Shown: positions 55,492 to 55,988 of the stretch, piece after piece
How the letters are laid out: every line of letters starts with the position of its first letter
Position numbering within the stretch: position 1 is the first letter of the stretch
Assembly: GCA_051984675.1 (NCBI GenBank)
Contig: JBPYFK010000009.1
Span: 1 to 55,988, forward strand
Direction: 5' to 3'
DNA from: JBPYFK01 sp051984675
GTDB lineage: Bacteria > Actinomycetota > Actinomycetes > Mycobacteriales > Pseudonocardiaceae
Length of the DNA stretch: 55,988 nt
Translations under genes and position numbers: made by a program
Notes under the pieces: generated by a model
Seen by the model: only the letters and a program-made list of their open reading frames with translations
Told to the model about the DNA's origin: nothing
Databases searched by the model: none

Positions 55492-55988
55492 TCAGCCCGT
55501 GGACGGCGACATCCAGGGGCCGAGTTCGGACCCGCTGCGCGAGGTCGTGCTCGGCGACTGGCTGCCGCTGGGCCTCGGCGAGCTCGAACCCGGGTAGCTC
55601 GGCTCCGTCGACGTGCTCGGGCTGGGCGTGGTGCTCGGGCCGGTCGGCTGTGTCGGCATCGGCGAGGTCGGGCTGGTCGACTGGCTCGGCAGCGGCAGCG
55701 GCTGCTGCGACGGGTGCGACGGCGAGACGCTGCTCGATCCGTCGTCGGGGCCGCCGTTGCCACGGAACTTCGCGGTCAGCGAGGCGTGCGCGGCTTCCAG
55801 CTCGCCACGCTTCTCGTACTGCTGGTCGATCGTCCGCAGCCGCTGCTCGGCCTGCCGCAGTTCGGCCTCGGCCTCCGCCTTGCGCCCGGCGTCCCACGCG
55901 GAGCTGGCCCGGTCGAGGTCGGTGCGCACCAGAGCGGCGGCCTGCACGGTACGAGCGTGGTCGGCGTAGAGAACCTTGGCCACACCCC
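55492..55988 (-). CDS. rsdA: Anti-sigma-D factor RsdA-like protein, 5' part outside window
   Basis: Only the C-terminal portion (165 residues) is inside the window; the frame is open to the right edge. It contains a helical segment VLYADHARTVQAAALVRTDLDRASSAWDAGRKAEAEAELRQAEQRLRTIDQQYEKRGELEAAHASLTAKFRG and then a Pro/Ser/Thr-rich low-complexity tail ending GPWMSPSTG. Composition, orientation and position beside DUF5319 and guaB match the mycobacterial RsdA gene (Rv3413c), which restrains SigD and is released by proteolysis. The sigma-binding N-terminus would lie beyond the edge. The identification rests on synteny and composition, so it is moderate. Confidence 0.65.
   Translation of the reverse strand, partial: GVAKVLYADHARTVQAAALVRTDLDRASSAWDAGRKAEAEAELRQAEQRLRTIDQQYEKRGELEAAHASLTAKFRGNGGPDDGSSSVSPSHPSQQPLPLPSQSTSPTSPMPTQPTGPSTTPSPSTSTEPSYPGSSSPRPSGSQSPSTTSRSGSELGPWMSPSTG

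Overview
The window is high-GC DNA from an actinomycete. The strongest clue to lineage is gene order. The run guaA ... choD-like oxidase, guaB3, guaB, a DUF5319 protein and an rsdA-like anti-sigma factor matches the order I know from Mycobacterium tuberculosis (Rv3409c-Rv3413c). The abundance of GTG starts, the XRE/DUF397 pair, the DUF6350 and DUF5336 membrane proteins beside purN/purH and sucCD, and the pcrA/chorismate mutase pairing fit the order Pseudonocardiales (a Saccharopolyspora- or Amycolatopsis-like organism). The genus is inference. I saw no rRNA, tRNA, CRISPR array, insertion sequence or phage module, so this looks like ordinary chromosome.

Layout. Positions 1-4600 are accessory: a STAND/NB-ARC-TPR ATPase, a deazaflavin-type reductase, a divergent pair of very small genes, and an XRE-DUF5753/DUF397 pair. 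Positions 4600-11520 hold a universal stress protein, a secreted GH2 lipoprotein, an MFS carrier and an M20 amidohydrolase divergent from a double-AsnC regulator. Positions 11516-17400 are the SOS mutasome operon imuA'-imuB-dnaE2 behind a recognisable LexA box. Positions 17630-24640 hold purN-purH, DUF6350, DUF5336 and sucC-sucD. Positions 24823-32200 hold a large membrane protein, an M23 peptidase, a methyltransferase, pcrA (with its own LexA-box-like site) and a chorismate mutase. Positions 32200-35350 hold a 3-hydroxybutyrate dehydrogenase-like SDR, a small membrane protein, a PIG-L deacetylase and the first of two single-pass membrane proteins.

Positions 34365-40370 are four consecutive plus-strand genes: two orphan membrane proteins and two Ser/Thr protein kinases. 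Three of the four appear to share one extracytoplasmic domain. Positions 40386-42410 are a LysR regulator divergent from an EamA exporter. Positions 42446-46360 are a cell-envelope stress module: a PspC histidine kinase and LuxR-type regulator divergent from a PspC/LiaF-like protein and a small membrane protein. Two near-identical inverted repeats in the shared intergenic region look like the autoregulatory operators. Positions 46397 to the end are the guanine-nucleotide region.

The most interesting signal is the leader of the chorismate mutase gene. It has a short open reading frame rich in Tyr and Phe codons, an 11-bp hairpin over its end, a terminator-like hairpin just after its stop codon, and a 9-of-10-pair alternative helix between the two. 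This is the architecture of a ribosome-mediated attenuator responding to aromatic amino acids. The next most interesting are the paired TCAGGG/CCCTGA operators of the PspC module and the shared ectodomain of the kinase cluster.
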